DNA of 64,000 nucleotides from Microcoleus vaginatus WJT46-NPBG5 (GTDB taxonomy: Bacteria > Cyanobacteriota > Cyanobacteriia > Cyanobacteriales > Oscillatoriaceae). Shown here one piece after another: positions 18,784-28,264 of this stretch (position 1 is the first letter of the stretch; each line of letters begins with the position of its first letter). The translations under genes were made by a program, and so were the position numbers. The notes under the pieces are model-generated. The model ran no database searches and was not told the origin of the DNA. It saw only the letters and a program-made list of their open reading frames with translations. The stretch is taken from assembly GCA_019359355.1 (NCBI GenBank), contig JAHHHM010000028.1:1-64000 (forward strand). Direction: 5' to 3'.

Positions 18784-21273
18784 TCAGCCATCGAACCGGG
18801 AGAAAGTGCGCCGCAAAAGTAGAGAATTTCCGACCACGCTAACCGAGCTGAACGCCATCAGCGCACCGGCAGCCGCCGGGCTAAGCACAATGCCAAAGCC
18901 AGGTAGCAGGGCACCGGCTGCAACTGGAATACCTAGGGTATTGTAAGCAAACGCCCAGAACAAATTCTGACGGATTTTGAGAAGGGTGCCCCGGCTTAGC
19001 TCAATTGATTTGACTGTATCCATCAAATGATTGTGCATCAGCACAATGCCAGCAGTTTCCACAGCCACATCCGTGCCTGAGTGCAAGGCGATCCCGACGT
19101 CTGCTTGCGCTAGGGCGGGTGCGTCATTAATCCCGTCTCCTACCATTGCCACCCGATGCCCCTGAGCCTGTAGGTGGGCGATGGCAGTGGCTTTGCCATC
19201 CGGACGAACCCCGGCGATCACATCTGCCCCTGTCAGCCCCAGTTGTTGGGCAATGGCGTCAGCCGCTTCTTGGCGATCGCCGGTGAGCAGGATTACTCGC
19301 AGCCCCATCTGCCGCAAGCGATCTAAGGTTGCTTTCGCCTCAGATCGCAAGGTGTCACGACAGGCAATTAGCCCCACTAAAACATCGGCAGCCGCCACGT
19401 AAACCACTGTTTTGCCGGCAGAGGCCAACTCCAAACCGCGAGATCTCTCGGCCTCAGTAATGGAGAGTCCCTGCTGTATCAGCCACTCATCCGTGCCTAA
19501 AACTACCCTCAAGCCATTAATTGAGGCGCGAACTCCCAGCCCCGGTTCGGTGTAAAAATCCTGTCCACTCAGCAACGGCAATTCAAGCCGGTGGGCTTCC
19601 TCGACAATCGCTACTGCGAGGGGATGGCTGGCCCCACTTTCCACAGTGGCGGCTAGCTGTAGAAGAAAATTTTCCGGTTGATGATTTGAATTTTTAATGA
19701 AATTAGAATTTAACATTAAAAATTTGGAATCTTCAAAAATTGGCAGGCAATCAGTCACCGCAGGATGACCCGTTGTTAAAGTGCCGGTTTTATCAAATAC
19801 GACGGTATTTAACTGGTGGACTTTTTCTAAAACGTCGCCGCCACGAATTAAAAGTCCGCGTTCTGCGCCGATGCCGGTGCCGACGAGGATAGCAGTTGGG
19901 GTGGCAAGTCCCAAGGCGCAGGGACAGGCAATCACTAACACCGCGATGGTTAACTTCAAACTCAGCAGGAGTGCTAAGTGCTGAGTGCTGAGTGCCGAAT
20001 CAGGGTAAATGACCGGCATTTCATGATGCCCAGAGGCAATATGTTGCGCTTGAGGCAGCGTTTCTAAAGGCCACAGGTGCGTGCCGGCAAAATACCAGAA
20101 GATAAAGGTGAGCGCGGCAATTGTCATCACCCCATAAGTGAAGTAACCAGCCACCGTATCGGCCAGCTTTTGTACGGGTGCCTTACGGGTTTGGGCATCT
20201 TCGACTAAGGTGACAATCTGAGCCAAGGTCGTGTCCTTGCCGGTGCGTGTTGCCCGCACAACGATTGCGCCTGACTGATTCAGAGTGCCGGCGGCAACGA
20301 GTGAAGCGGGTTGTTTAATCACCGGCACCGCTTCGCCGGTCAGCATTGATTCATCTACGGTTGTGGTGCCGGCTACCACTTCCCCATCGACGGGAATTTT
20401 CTCACCCGGAAGCACCTGTAACCATTCCCCAACTCGGACTTGAGCAACTGGGATTTCTACGCCTGTAGTGGTGCTGCTATTCTTCGCTGGATCGGCAACT
20501 AAACGAGCGGTGGCCGGCTGTAAGCTAATCAGAGCTTCGAGCGCATTGGCAGCGCGGCCTCTGGCTAGCTGTTCCAGCGTCCGCCCTAGTAGGATAAAGC
20601 CTAACAACATTACCGGCTCATCGAAGAAACACTCCCATCCCAGTTGCGGGAATAGGAGGGCCACACAGCTAGCCAGGTAGGCGCTGATGGCTCCTAATCC
20701 GACAAGGGTGTTCATATTGGGAGCATTGCGCCGCAACCCACGCCAGCCATCGATAAAAATCGATCTTCCCGGCCCGAGCAGAGCGATTGTCGCTAACCCC
20801 CAGTGGAACCAAATCGTGCTGAGGAAGGGAAGGTCTGCCCAACCCATTTGTCCTAAATGGCCAATTCCGGAGAGCAGAATCAGAATGCCGGCGAGGGCAA
20901 CGCGCCACAATTGCTGCTGAAAAGACTGCTGGCGTCGCTCAGCGGTGGAGAGCGAGCCGGTTGTTTCCAGGTTGGTTGCCATTTCACTTTGGCGGTTGCG
21001 CGGCTGAGTGGGAAAGCCGGCTAAAGTCAACTGATTGGCTAAGGCATCTGGGTCTACAATGCCGGTTTCACAGGCCACACTTGCCACCTCAGTGGCCAGA
21101 TTCACACAAGCTGAAATTACGCCGGGATGCTGGATCAGCTGCCGTTCCACAACCGTCACGCAGCCAGCACATTTCATGCCTGCGACATCCAAGGTAATCA
21201 TTTCTTGGGCGGTGGCCATCTTCCCGGCATTGCCTTCGTGATTGGTGTGCGCTGTGTTTGGAGAAACTTGCAT
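18784..21273 (-). CDS. Copper-translocating P1B-type ATPase (CtaA/PacS/CopA family)
   Basis: The protein couples ATP hydrolysis to Cu(I) transport across the cytoplasmic or thylakoid membrane, in cyanobacteria feeding copper to plastocyanin and cytochrome oxidase. An N-terminal HMA domain has GMKCAGC. About eight membrane helices follow, with the CPC motif (VIACPCALGLATPTA) in helix 6, DKTGTLT (phosphorylated Asp), a SHPLA motif, GDGINDAPALAQAD, and the helix-8 copper motif AFSSVSVVGNS. The open frame reaches GTG at 21300, but ATG at 21273 is preferred because the extra codons lie in an inverted repeat; ATGs at 21219 or 21201 are also possible. Two oddities: heptamer repeats in the helix 5-6 loop and an AT-rich insertion before the SHP region. 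Whether it is CtaA or PacS cannot be told. Confidence 0.93.
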   Translation of the reverse strand: MQVSPNTAHTNHEGNAGKMATAQEMITLDVAGMKCAGCVTVVERQLIQHPGVISACVNLATEVASVACETGIVDPDALANQLTLAGFPTQPRNRQSEMATNLETTGSLSTAERRQQSFQQQLWRVALAGILILLSGIGHLGQMGWADLPFLSTIWFHWGLATIALLGPGRSIFIDGWRGLRRNAPNMNTLVGLGAISAYLASCVALLFPQLGWECFFDEPVMLLGFILLGRTLEQLARGRAANALEALISLQPATARLVADPAKNSSTTTGVEIPVAQVRVGEWLQVLPGEKIPVDGEVVAGTTTVDESMLTGEAVPVIKQPASLVAAGTLNQSGAIVVRATRTGKDTTLAQIVTLVEDAQTRKAPVQKLADTVAGYFTYGVMTIAALTFIFWYFAGTHLWPLETLPQAQHIASGHHEMPVIYPDSALSTQHLALLLSLKLTIAVLVIACPCALGLATPTAILVGTGIGAERGLLIRGGDVLEKVHQLNTVVFDKTGTLTTGHPAVTDCLPIFEDSKFLMLNSNFIKNSNHQPENFLLQLAATVESGASHPLAVAIVEEAHRLELPLLSGQDFYTEPGLGVRASINGLRVVLGTDEWLIQQGLSITEAERSRGLELASAGKTVVYVAAADVLVGLIACRDTLRSEAKATLDRLRQMGLRVILLTGDRQEAADAIAQQLGLTGADVIAGVRPDGKATAIAHLQAQGHRVAMVGDGINDAPALAQADVGIALHSGTDVAVETAGIVLMHNHLMDTVKSIELSRGTLLKIRQNLFWAFAYNTLGIPVAAGALLPGFGIVLSPAAAGALMAFSSVSVVGNSLLLRRTFSRFDG
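19680..19743 (-). repeat. AT-rich insertion inside the copper ATPase gene
   Basis: A very AT-rich stretch, unlike the surrounding GC-richer coding DNA, encodes an Asn/Phe/Leu/Lys-rich segment (FLMLNSNFIKNSNHQP) between DKTGT and SHPLA. It keeps the frame. It looks like an intergenic-type AT repeat captured in a surface loop. Confidence 0.55.
19971..19998 (-). repeat. Heptamer tandem repeat (GTGCTGA x4) within a coding region
   Basis: Four consecutive heptamers read GTGCTAA, GTGCTGA, GTGCTGA, GTGCCGA on the plus strand. This is the style of short tandemly repeated repetitive sequences common between cyanobacterial genes. Here it lies inside the copper ATPase, encoding SALSTQHLA in the loop before the CPC helix. 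Confidence 0.75.
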
Positions 21274-21277
21274 AGAA

Positions 21278-21377
21278 AATCTCGGAATTGACGAGAACAC
21301 CTCAACGCCGGAGAAACACCAGCTTTTGCGTTTCTCAACAGCGTCTCTACTTCGAGGGTAGGCGAAATTCCGAGATT
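21278..21377. repeat. 12-bp inverted repeat around the copper ATPase start
   Basis: AATCTCGGAATT at 21278-21289 and its exact inverse AATTCCGAGATT at 21366-21377 are separated by 76 bases. They bracket the upstream end of the longest possible reading frame. The element may form a leader hairpin or be the ends of a small repeat. Confidence 0.5.
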
Positions 21378-21422
21378 CGGCTCAAGATTTACTAAGTTTT
21401 TTTAAGTTTTATTATTTCATTT

Positions 21423-21594
21423 AATTGAGAGTGTGGAATTTTTGATGCTGAGTCAAAAACTTCACTCAGAACTTAGAACTCCACACTCTGCACTGGGCAC
21501 GAATAACTAATTGAGAGTATGGAGTTTTTGATACTGAGTTAAAAACTTCACTCAGAACTCAGAACTCCACACTCAGAACTGGGCACTAAACTTT
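21423..21594. repeat. Two tandem 86-bp repeats, each internally palindromic
   Basis: Copy 1 (21423-21508) and copy 2 (21509-21594) are nearly identical over 86 bases, both starting AATTGAGAGT. Within each, GAGTGTGGA-type sequence near the start is inverted near the end as TCCACACTC, so each can fold into a hairpin. They sit between the prk stop and the copper ATPase start, and copy 2 runs over the prk stop codon. They probably terminate prk transcripts. Confidence 0.75.
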
Positions 21595-22590
21595 CGCAGC
21601 CATCTTAGCTTCGCCGGCTGTTAAGCGCTCATAGGTTGCCCGCATTTTCAGGCCGGTTAGCACTTGGAACAAGCCGGTGCCATTGTTGGAACCCGGATAT
21701 TCTTTGTGTTGAAGTAGTAGATGAGTCAGCTCACCGTAGTATTTAGTCGAGGTATTGCTGAGGTGGCCTTCAATATAGATCACCTCTTCGAGATTGTCGA
21801 ATTGACCGTCTACTTCTAGGACGGAGACTTCGTGGCCGTAGTAAGTATCTGGGCCATAGAACATTCTGATGCCAGGATAAGAGCAGGTGAGTTTTCGGCC
21901 ACAGGGCGTCCAATTAATCGTGGAGCCTTCATCAAACAGGTAGGCCGGCTCAAAGCCTTCTACGCCAAAGCGCTGGAGTAAGCGGACTCGCAGCACCTTG
22001 CGTTCTTTGTCCTCTTTGATTAATTCTGTCGGCAACACCTGGATCACGACATCGGCAAATTCTTTTTGCGGTTCGATGTAGGCGCTAAAGTCTGGCCGGC
22101 GGGCGTTGATGGCAGCGATGACATCTTCATAGCGATGACCACGCTCTGCCATATCTCGCTGAATTTTCCAAGCAATTTTGACATCATCGCTGATGTCGAG
22201 GTAAACGCTGAAGTCCAGCAGTGAGCGCACCCGTTCGTCATACAGGGGGTGAAGCCCTTCTACCACAATGATGTGATTGGGATCAACCCGTTCCGGTGGG
22301 TCAATCATGCCGGTTTCGTGATTGTAGATAGGCTTGTCGATTGCTTGACCATTCTTGAGCGCTTTGATTTGCTCATACATCAGGTCAAAGTTATTAGCCT
22401 TAGGGTTAAGCGCCGTAATTCCTGTTTCTTTACGCTGCTTGCGATCTAAGCTGTGGTAGTCGTCTAGACAGATCACGGTAACAAAATCTTCCCCGAATAA
22501 ATCTGTCAAGCGGCGCAAAAATGTGGACTTACCGCATCCGGAGTCTCCGGCGACGCCAATTAAAACCACGCGATCCGGCTTACTGGTCAT
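21586..22590 (-). CDS. prk: Phosphoribulokinase
   Basis: The enzyme phosphorylates ribulose-5-phosphate to ribulose-1,5-bisphosphate in the Calvin cycle, in the cytoplasm. The P-loop GVAGDSGCGKST holds Cys19, and Cys41 lies in VICLDDYH; these are the redox pair controlled by thioredoxin. A second C-terminal pair lies in TPCGRKLTCSYPG, the region that binds CP12/GAPDH in photosynthetic forms. At 334 residues it matches cyanobacterial PRK. ATG at 22590 is clear. It is divergent from petH, with a 420-base shared upstream region. Its last codon touches an 86-bp tandem repeat that likely ends transcription. Confidence 0.98.
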   Translation of the reverse strand: MTSKPDRVVLIGVAGDSGCGKSTFLRRLTDLFGEDFVTVICLDDYHSLDRKQRKETGITALNPKANNFDLMYEQIKALKNGQAIDKPIYNHETGMIDPPERVDPNHIIVVEGLHPLYDERVRSLLDFSVYLDISDDVKIAWKIQRDMAERGHRYEDVIAAINARRPDFSAYIEPQKEFADVVIQVLPTELIKEDKERKVLRVRLLQRFGVEGFEPAYLFDEGSTINWTPCGRKLTCSYPGIRMFYGPDTYYGHEVSVLEVDGQFDNLEEVIYIEGHLSNTSTKYYGELTHLLLQHKEYPGSNNGTGLFQVLTGLKMRATYERLTAGEAKMAAKV

Positions 22591-24262
<1,672 letters not shown>

Positions 24263-24293
24263 GCTCAGTTGCTCTGCATCTAATTTGCATTAT

Positions 24294-24320
24294 GTGGGAC
24301 GGGCAAAATGCCCATCTCAC
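24294..24320 (+). terminator. Hairpin after petH
   Basis: GTGGGACGGGCA pairs with TGCCCATCTCAC around an AAA loop, with a C/A mismatch and one G-T pair, about 30 bases after the petH stop. It resembles a GGGCA/TGCCC hairpin at 26415-26431 downstream of hom. Confidence 0.5.
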
Positions 24321-24393
24321 AAAAATGAGAAAATCAAATATTGCAAATTAGGCTATTTTCAGATTTTTGGTAACTTTTTAATATCAAATGTGA

Positions 24394-24424
24394 GGGCGAG
24401 GTATCAATAGATGCCTCGCCTTTG
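24394..24424 (+). terminator. Rho-independent terminator downstream of petH
   Basis: A GGCGAGG / CCTCGCC stem with a GATAC-like inner extension and small loop is followed by TTT. It is the stronger of two hairpins after petH. Confidence 0.6.
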
Positions 24425-24474
24425 CTGTTGGGGGGAATGAGGGATGCCGGTGTGATAATAATTTTAGAGATTAA

Positions 24475-24938
24475 AAGGAGCCGGTCACATGGCAGATAAG
24501 CAAGTCGCAATTTGAGCGTAGCCAGCCACTTAATTCGAGGCGCTCTGGGTCATAAACATAGTATTATTCAACTGCATAACGCTCGTAAAACTTAAATTTT
24601 TGGAGCATTTTAATAAGCGTATTGCAAGTAGAAAACACATCAAACACAACTTGAGGAGGACTGTTATTTTCTTGCCATTGCTAATAAGAAACTTGATCAA
24701 CTTTATGCCGGCCAAATACTATCATGACATTTGACGCTTTTTTAAGCGTGTTCTGCCCTTTTATCGGCTACCACCATAAGCCACCGGCAAAAACATCAGC
24801 CTCATCAGCAAAAAATAATTCCAGTGCCAGCTTGATGTAAACAATCCAGTTAAACTGTTTTCTATGCTCTGCCATTTGCTGATTGTCAGTGTCTAGGTAG
24901 ATAATCGCTTCCTGGGAAGTTTTTCGTGCAGTTACCAT
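24475..24938 (-). pseudogene. Uma2-family (DUF820) PDDEXK-fold gene disrupted by three stop codons
   Basis: Reading one minus-strand frame from ATG at 24938 (GGAGG ribosome-binding site just upstream) gives a recognisable Uma2 protein: MVTARKTSQEAIIYLD, then IVYIKLALELFFADEADVFAGGLWW, stop at 24768-24770, then PIKGQNTLKKASNVMIVFG, stop at 24681-24683, then QWQENNSPPQVVFDVFS and FKFYERYAVE, stop at 24564-24566, then YYVYDPERLELSGW. Each piece aligns in order with the intact paralogue at 56818-57534 (WYPVQG, SYKQW, VEEYYIYDP). All stops are single-base changes in one frame, so the gene has decayed by point mutation and not by insertion. The end is weakly conserved after the SGW block. The family is proposed to be nucleases; in this copy function is lost. 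Confidence 0.9.
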
Positions 24939-25043
24939 TGAGCGCCTCCACCAAATAGATCGAATTGTTCTAAGCTTAACCTTTAGGCGCGGGTAACTGT
25001 CACAATAGTTTTGGCAAGAATTTAGTCAATACGGATTGAAATC

Positions 25044-26360
25044 GTGGCTTTCAAAGTAGGTTTGTTGGGATTAGGCACAGTTGGCACCGGCACGGCGGAG
25101 ATTTTACTCTCTCCAGAGGGGCGTCACCCGCTGTTGCAAGAATTGGAAATCTATAAAATTGGAGTGCGTTCCCTTGATAAAGGTCGCACTTTACAAATAG
25201 ACAAAAATGTGTTTACAACAGACCTCGAATCAATCGTCACTGATCCGGCTGTTGACATTGTGGTAGAGGTGATTGGGGGACTCGAACCGGCACGCAGCCT
25301 AATTCTTAAAGCGATTGCCGGCGGCAAACACGTCGTCACCGCTAACAAAGCAGTTATCGCTCGCTACGGCGACGAAATCTTCACCGCCGCTAATGAAAAG
25401 GGCGTATACGTCCTTCTAGAAGCCGCTGTTGGCGGTGGCATCCCCGTCATTCAACCGCTTAAACAATCCTTGGGTGCGAACCGCATTCAAAGCGTCACCG
25501 GCATCGTTAACGGCACCACCAACTACATCCTCACCCGGATGGCAACTGAAGGGGCGGATTTTGCCGATGTGCTCGCCGATGCCCAAAAACTCGGTTATGC
25601 GGAAGCCGATCCCACAGCAGATGTTGATGGTTTTGACGCTGCCGATAAAATCGCAATTCTGGCAAGTTTAGCCTTTAACGGACGCATCAAACTCGAACAA
25701 ATTTACCGTGAAGGCATTCGGCAGATCAGTGCAGCGGATATCGCCTATGCCGAAAGATTAGATTTTGTCATTAAGTTGCTGGCAATTGCCAAGCGTGAAG
25801 TGACAACCTCTGCAAATTCACAACCTTCAACTCAAGACAATTTGCAACTGAGAGTGCATCCAACCTTAGTACCAAAAACGCATCCGCTCGCTAATATTAA
25901 CGGCGTTTACAATGCAATTTTGATAGAAGGAGAACCCCTCGGACAGGTGATGTTTTATGGACGGGGGGCCGGTGCCGGCCCCACTGCGAGTGCGGTTGTC
26001 GCAGATATTATGAATATTGCGGCGGTTCTAAAAACCGAAACTGAACCCCTACCGCATCCCTTAATTAGTTGCTCTCACCAGCATTACTGCACCATCGCCC
26101 CAATGGAAGAAGTGGTGAGCCGGTTTTATGCTCGTTTTCTCACACGAGATCAACCCGGTGTGATTGGCAAATTAGGCACCAGTTTTGGCAACTACGGGGT
26201 TAGCTTAGAATCTATTGTTCAAACAGGAATGCGCGATCATTTAGCAGAAATTGTCGTCGTTACGCACGATGTTCGGGAAGGGAATTTCCGACAGGCTTTA
26301 GAAGAAATTCGCACGCTAGATGCTGTAGATAGCATTCCCAGTATTTTGCGTGTGCTTTAA
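25044..26360 (+). CDS. hom: Homoserine dehydrogenase
   Basis: The enzyme reduces aspartate semialdehyde to homoserine with NAD(P)H, the branch point to threonine and methionine. The N-terminal Rossmann motif is GLLGLGTVGTGTAEIL. VVTANKAVIA, GIVNGTTNYILT, and the catalytic region YAEADPTADVDGFDAADK follow. Residues about 355-438 form a C-terminal ACT domain (ARFLTRDQPGVIGKLG), which usually gives threonine feedback inhibition. The 438-residue length is normal for the monofunctional enzyme, with no fused aspartokinase. The start is GTG at 25044, directly encoding the family MAFKVGLLG N-terminus. It converges on gatC with a strong hairpin between. Confidence 0.97.
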   Translation: MAFKVGLLGLGTVGTGTAEILLSPEGRHPLLQELEIYKIGVRSLDKGRTLQIDKNVFTTDLESIVTDPAVDIVVEVIGGLEPARSLILKAIAGGKHVVTANKAVIARYGDEIFTAANEKGVYVLLEAAVGGGIPVIQPLKQSLGANRIQSVTGIVNGTTNYILTRMATEGADFADVLADAQKLGYAEADPTADVDGFDAADKIAILASLAFNGRIKLEQIYREGIRQISAADIAYAERLDFVIKLLAIAKREVTTSANSQPSTQDNLQLRVHPTLVPKTHPLANINGVYNAILIEGEPLGQVMFYGRGAGAGPTASAVVADIMNIAAVLKTETEPLPHPLISCSHQHYCTIAPMEEVVSRFYARFLTRDQPGVIGKLGTSFGNYGVSLESIVQTGMRDHLAEIVVVTHDVREGNFRQALEEIRTLDAVDSIPSILRVL

Positions 26361-26414
26361 CCGACAATACTAGGTTTTCAAGATGGGAGCATCCTATTTT
26401 TGTAAACTTGTCGT

Positions 26415-26431
26415 GCGGGCATCTTGCCCGC
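26415..26431. repeat. GCGGGCA/TGCCCGC hairpin
   Basis: A 7-bp perfect stem with a 3-base loop, about 55 bases after hom. It resembles the hairpin at 24294-24320 and may be a copy of a small dispersed palindrome. Confidence 0.45.
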
Positions 26432-26605
26432 TTCTCGTCCTCTGTGGAATTAAGATAATCCCACTTCAATATTTTGGGCAATCTAAGATGCTCGTTTCAA
26501 GATAGGCTGCCGGCAAAAACCTGAAAAGCACACCATTAAGCGCTATCTACCCCTTAACCTTATCTGCGGTTTTTCATCCCAAAAACTAAATATTTCCAAC
26601 ACGTC

Positions 26606-26659
26606 AAAATGGGAGAAGAACAAACCTCACATTTTCGAGTTTTGTTCCTCTCCCATTTT
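26606..26659. terminator. Bidirectional terminator between hom and gatC
   Basis: The arms 26606-26624 and 26640-26659 form a stem of about 19 bp (AAAATGGGAGAAGAACAAA and its near-inverse) with A-runs on one side and T-runs on the other. It lies between two converging genes and fits termination in both directions. Confidence 0.8.
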
Positions 26660-26694
26660 GGTAATTACTAGCCAATTATTTTTGCCAGCAATCG

Positions 26695-26985
26695 TTAACT
26701 TTCGCCAAGAATTTTCGGCACTTTGAAAAATTCACCCTCTTGATCAGGGGCGCAGTTAAGGATTTCTTCGCGATAAGGATAGGGCTGAAGATCATCCGGT
26801 CGCGTTATATTGCTAACATCAATAACTCGCGTTGTCGGAGGCACATTCTCGGTGTTGAGTTCGCTCAGTTGCTCAAAATAATCCAGAATGCTACCGAGTT
26901 GAGTGGTAAATTGCTCCTCTTCCTCGGCTGTGAGTTCTAATCTTGCCAGATGAGCGACTTTGCGGACTTGATCGCGATCAATCAT
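26695..26985 (-). CDS. gatC: Asp-tRNA(Asn)/Glu-tRNA(Gln) amidotransferase subunit C
   Basis: GatC stabilises the GatCAB complex that converts misacylated Glu-tRNA(Gln) to Gln-tRNA(Gln). The 96-residue protein starts [19 protein letters not shown], has the [20 protein letters not shown] helix, and ends with REDE-like [17 protein letters not shown], all typical of GatC. gatA and gatB are not nearby, which is usual in cyanobacteria. It lies 89 bases downstream of ycf3 on the same strand, so the two may be cotranscribed, and a bidirectional terminator follows. ATG at 26985 is unambiguous. Confidence 0.95.
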   Translation of the reverse strand: MIDRDQVRKVAHLARLELTAEEEEQFTTQLGSILDYFEQLSELNTENVPPTTRVIDVSNITRPDDLQPYPYREEILNCAPDQEGEFFKVPKILGES

Positions 26986-27074
26986 GTGAATCTTAAAGGT
27001 TGAATTTTGACTTTTAATCAGCTAGATTGCACAGGAATGGGGAATGGGTAATAATCGGAACAATTTCCAATTCC

Positions 27075-27596
27075 CTAGAAATACACGTCCATCGTAGATC
27101 GCCCAGTTGTCTTCAGCCAGTTTTGAGCTTCGATGTAGTTATTGGGTGCGATGCGAATTGCCCGCATCCAATACTCAGCAGCTTTCTGGTACATTTCTTC
27201 GGCTTCCTCATCTTGGCCTCCTTCCTTCGCTTTATCGCCGCGATAGTGATAAATCACAGCAATATTGTTTAGGGCCTGGGGCAAGCGAGGGTTGAGTTCA
27301 AGGGCTTCGAGATAGTATTCCATTGCTTTATCCTGTTCACCGTTGCTGGTATGGATCAGCCCGATGTTGTAGAGGATATAGCTGCGATCATAGGGATCTT
27401 CTTCCAGCTTCAGCGCTTCCAAGTAGTTTTCTAAAGCTTCTGCATATTCCCCATCCGCCTGGGCAGACATCCCATCGCGGTAGTACGCGAAAGCTTCTTT
27501 CGCTTTTTGGTTGGTAGGCAGGATCTTCAGGATGATATCTGCCATCACCGTGAAGCTTTTGTCGATGAAGTTGTCGTTCCGTTGAGTTCTGGGCAT
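27075..27596 (-). CDS. ycf3: Photosystem I assembly protein Ycf3
   Basis: Ycf3 is a TPR chaperone on the stromal side of the thylakoid that helps to assemble PsaA and PsaB. The 173-residue length and the start [20 protein letters not shown] are typical. Three TPR units cover about residues 35-150 ([55 protein letters not shown]). The conserved end [17 protein letters not shown] is present. It is upstream of gatC on the same strand. psaAB, whose products it assembles, lies 25 kb away in the same window. Confidence 0.97.
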   Translation of the reverse strand: MPRTQRNDNFIDKSFTVMADIILKILPTNQKAKEAFAYYRDGMSAQADGEYAEALENYLEALKLEEDPYDRSYILYNIGLIHTSNGEQDKAMEYYLEALELNPRLPQALNNIAVIYHYRGDKAKEGGQDEEAEEMYQKAAEYWMRAIRIAPNNYIEAQNWLKTTGRSTMDVYF

Positions 27597-27914
27597 AGGT
27601 TTGGGGCTACTAGCTCACATTAGCCTGTTAGGTGGTGCCGGCAATCACGCCTTTTAATGTAGCTTAGCGCCGATCTGTGGTTCTTGAGCGTTTTCGTTAC
27701 ATTCCCAGACGGTTGCCGGGTGCTTCTGCCAGATGGCCATTGCGATCGGCATCACCTAGAGGGCAGCTTGTCGTCACACACTCTTTATCTTGAAATCACT
27801 GGTCTGTTAAAAACTTATCACATTCTTTAAAGCCTGAAATCACTGAATATGATAGGTCAATCGTTCATACTGATAGTTAGGAAAAGGTACAAGACTGAAT
27901 TGAGGAAACCCCCC

Positions 27915-28049
27915 ATGTTTTACACCCACACCGCCAAAAAAAGCTCTTTCTTGAAAATTGTCTACTCTAAGATTAAAGTCAACGGAAGAGAAGAGTTGGT
28001 GCCAATGGAGTTATATACAGATGGTTCTGTCAAACGCTGCGAATTCTAA
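27915..28049 (+). CDS. Small hypothetical protein (44 aa)
   Basis: A short basic protein, MFYTHTAKKSSFLKIVYSK to the end VKRCEF. ATG at 27915 has GAGGAAA about nine bases upstream, better than an earlier start at 27849. The frame is followed by a textbook terminator at 28143-28182, supporting a real, separately transcribed small gene. It has no signal or membrane segment, and I do not recognise a family. Confidence 0.5.
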   Translation: MFYTHTAKKSSFLKIVYSKIKVNGREELVPMELYTDGSVKRCEF

Positions 28050-28142
28050 GGATTAAAATTTAGAAAATGCAAAAAACGCAAAAATTTGCCTCCTTCCATT
28101 GGGGCGGGAGGATTAATCGCCCTCTAACCCTAAAATATCTGA

Positions 28143-28182
28143 AAAAATCATCCCCCGGTATAACTATCGGGGGATGATTTTT
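28143..28182 (+). terminator. Strong Rho-independent terminator
   Basis: A perfect 15-bp stem, AAAAATCATCCCCCG and its exact inverse, encloses a 10-base loop, with the T-run built into the right arm. It lies downstream of the small gene at 27915 and upstream of the metallophosphoesterase. Confidence 0.85.
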
Positions 28183-28264
28183 AGGGTGAATAAAATTAAT
28201 ATACGCTCGACCTTATTTTAGAATAAACCCAGTAGATGGACTCCATAAGCTAGGAGTTGGTGGA

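Noticed and set aside
22040-22250. 65-codon frame within prk
   Set aside because: Out-of-frame shadow of prk on the same strand.
24530-24715. Separate 61-codon frame on the minus strand
   Set aside because: It overlaps the Uma2 pseudogene in a different frame; the through-stop Uma2 frame explains the DNA much better.
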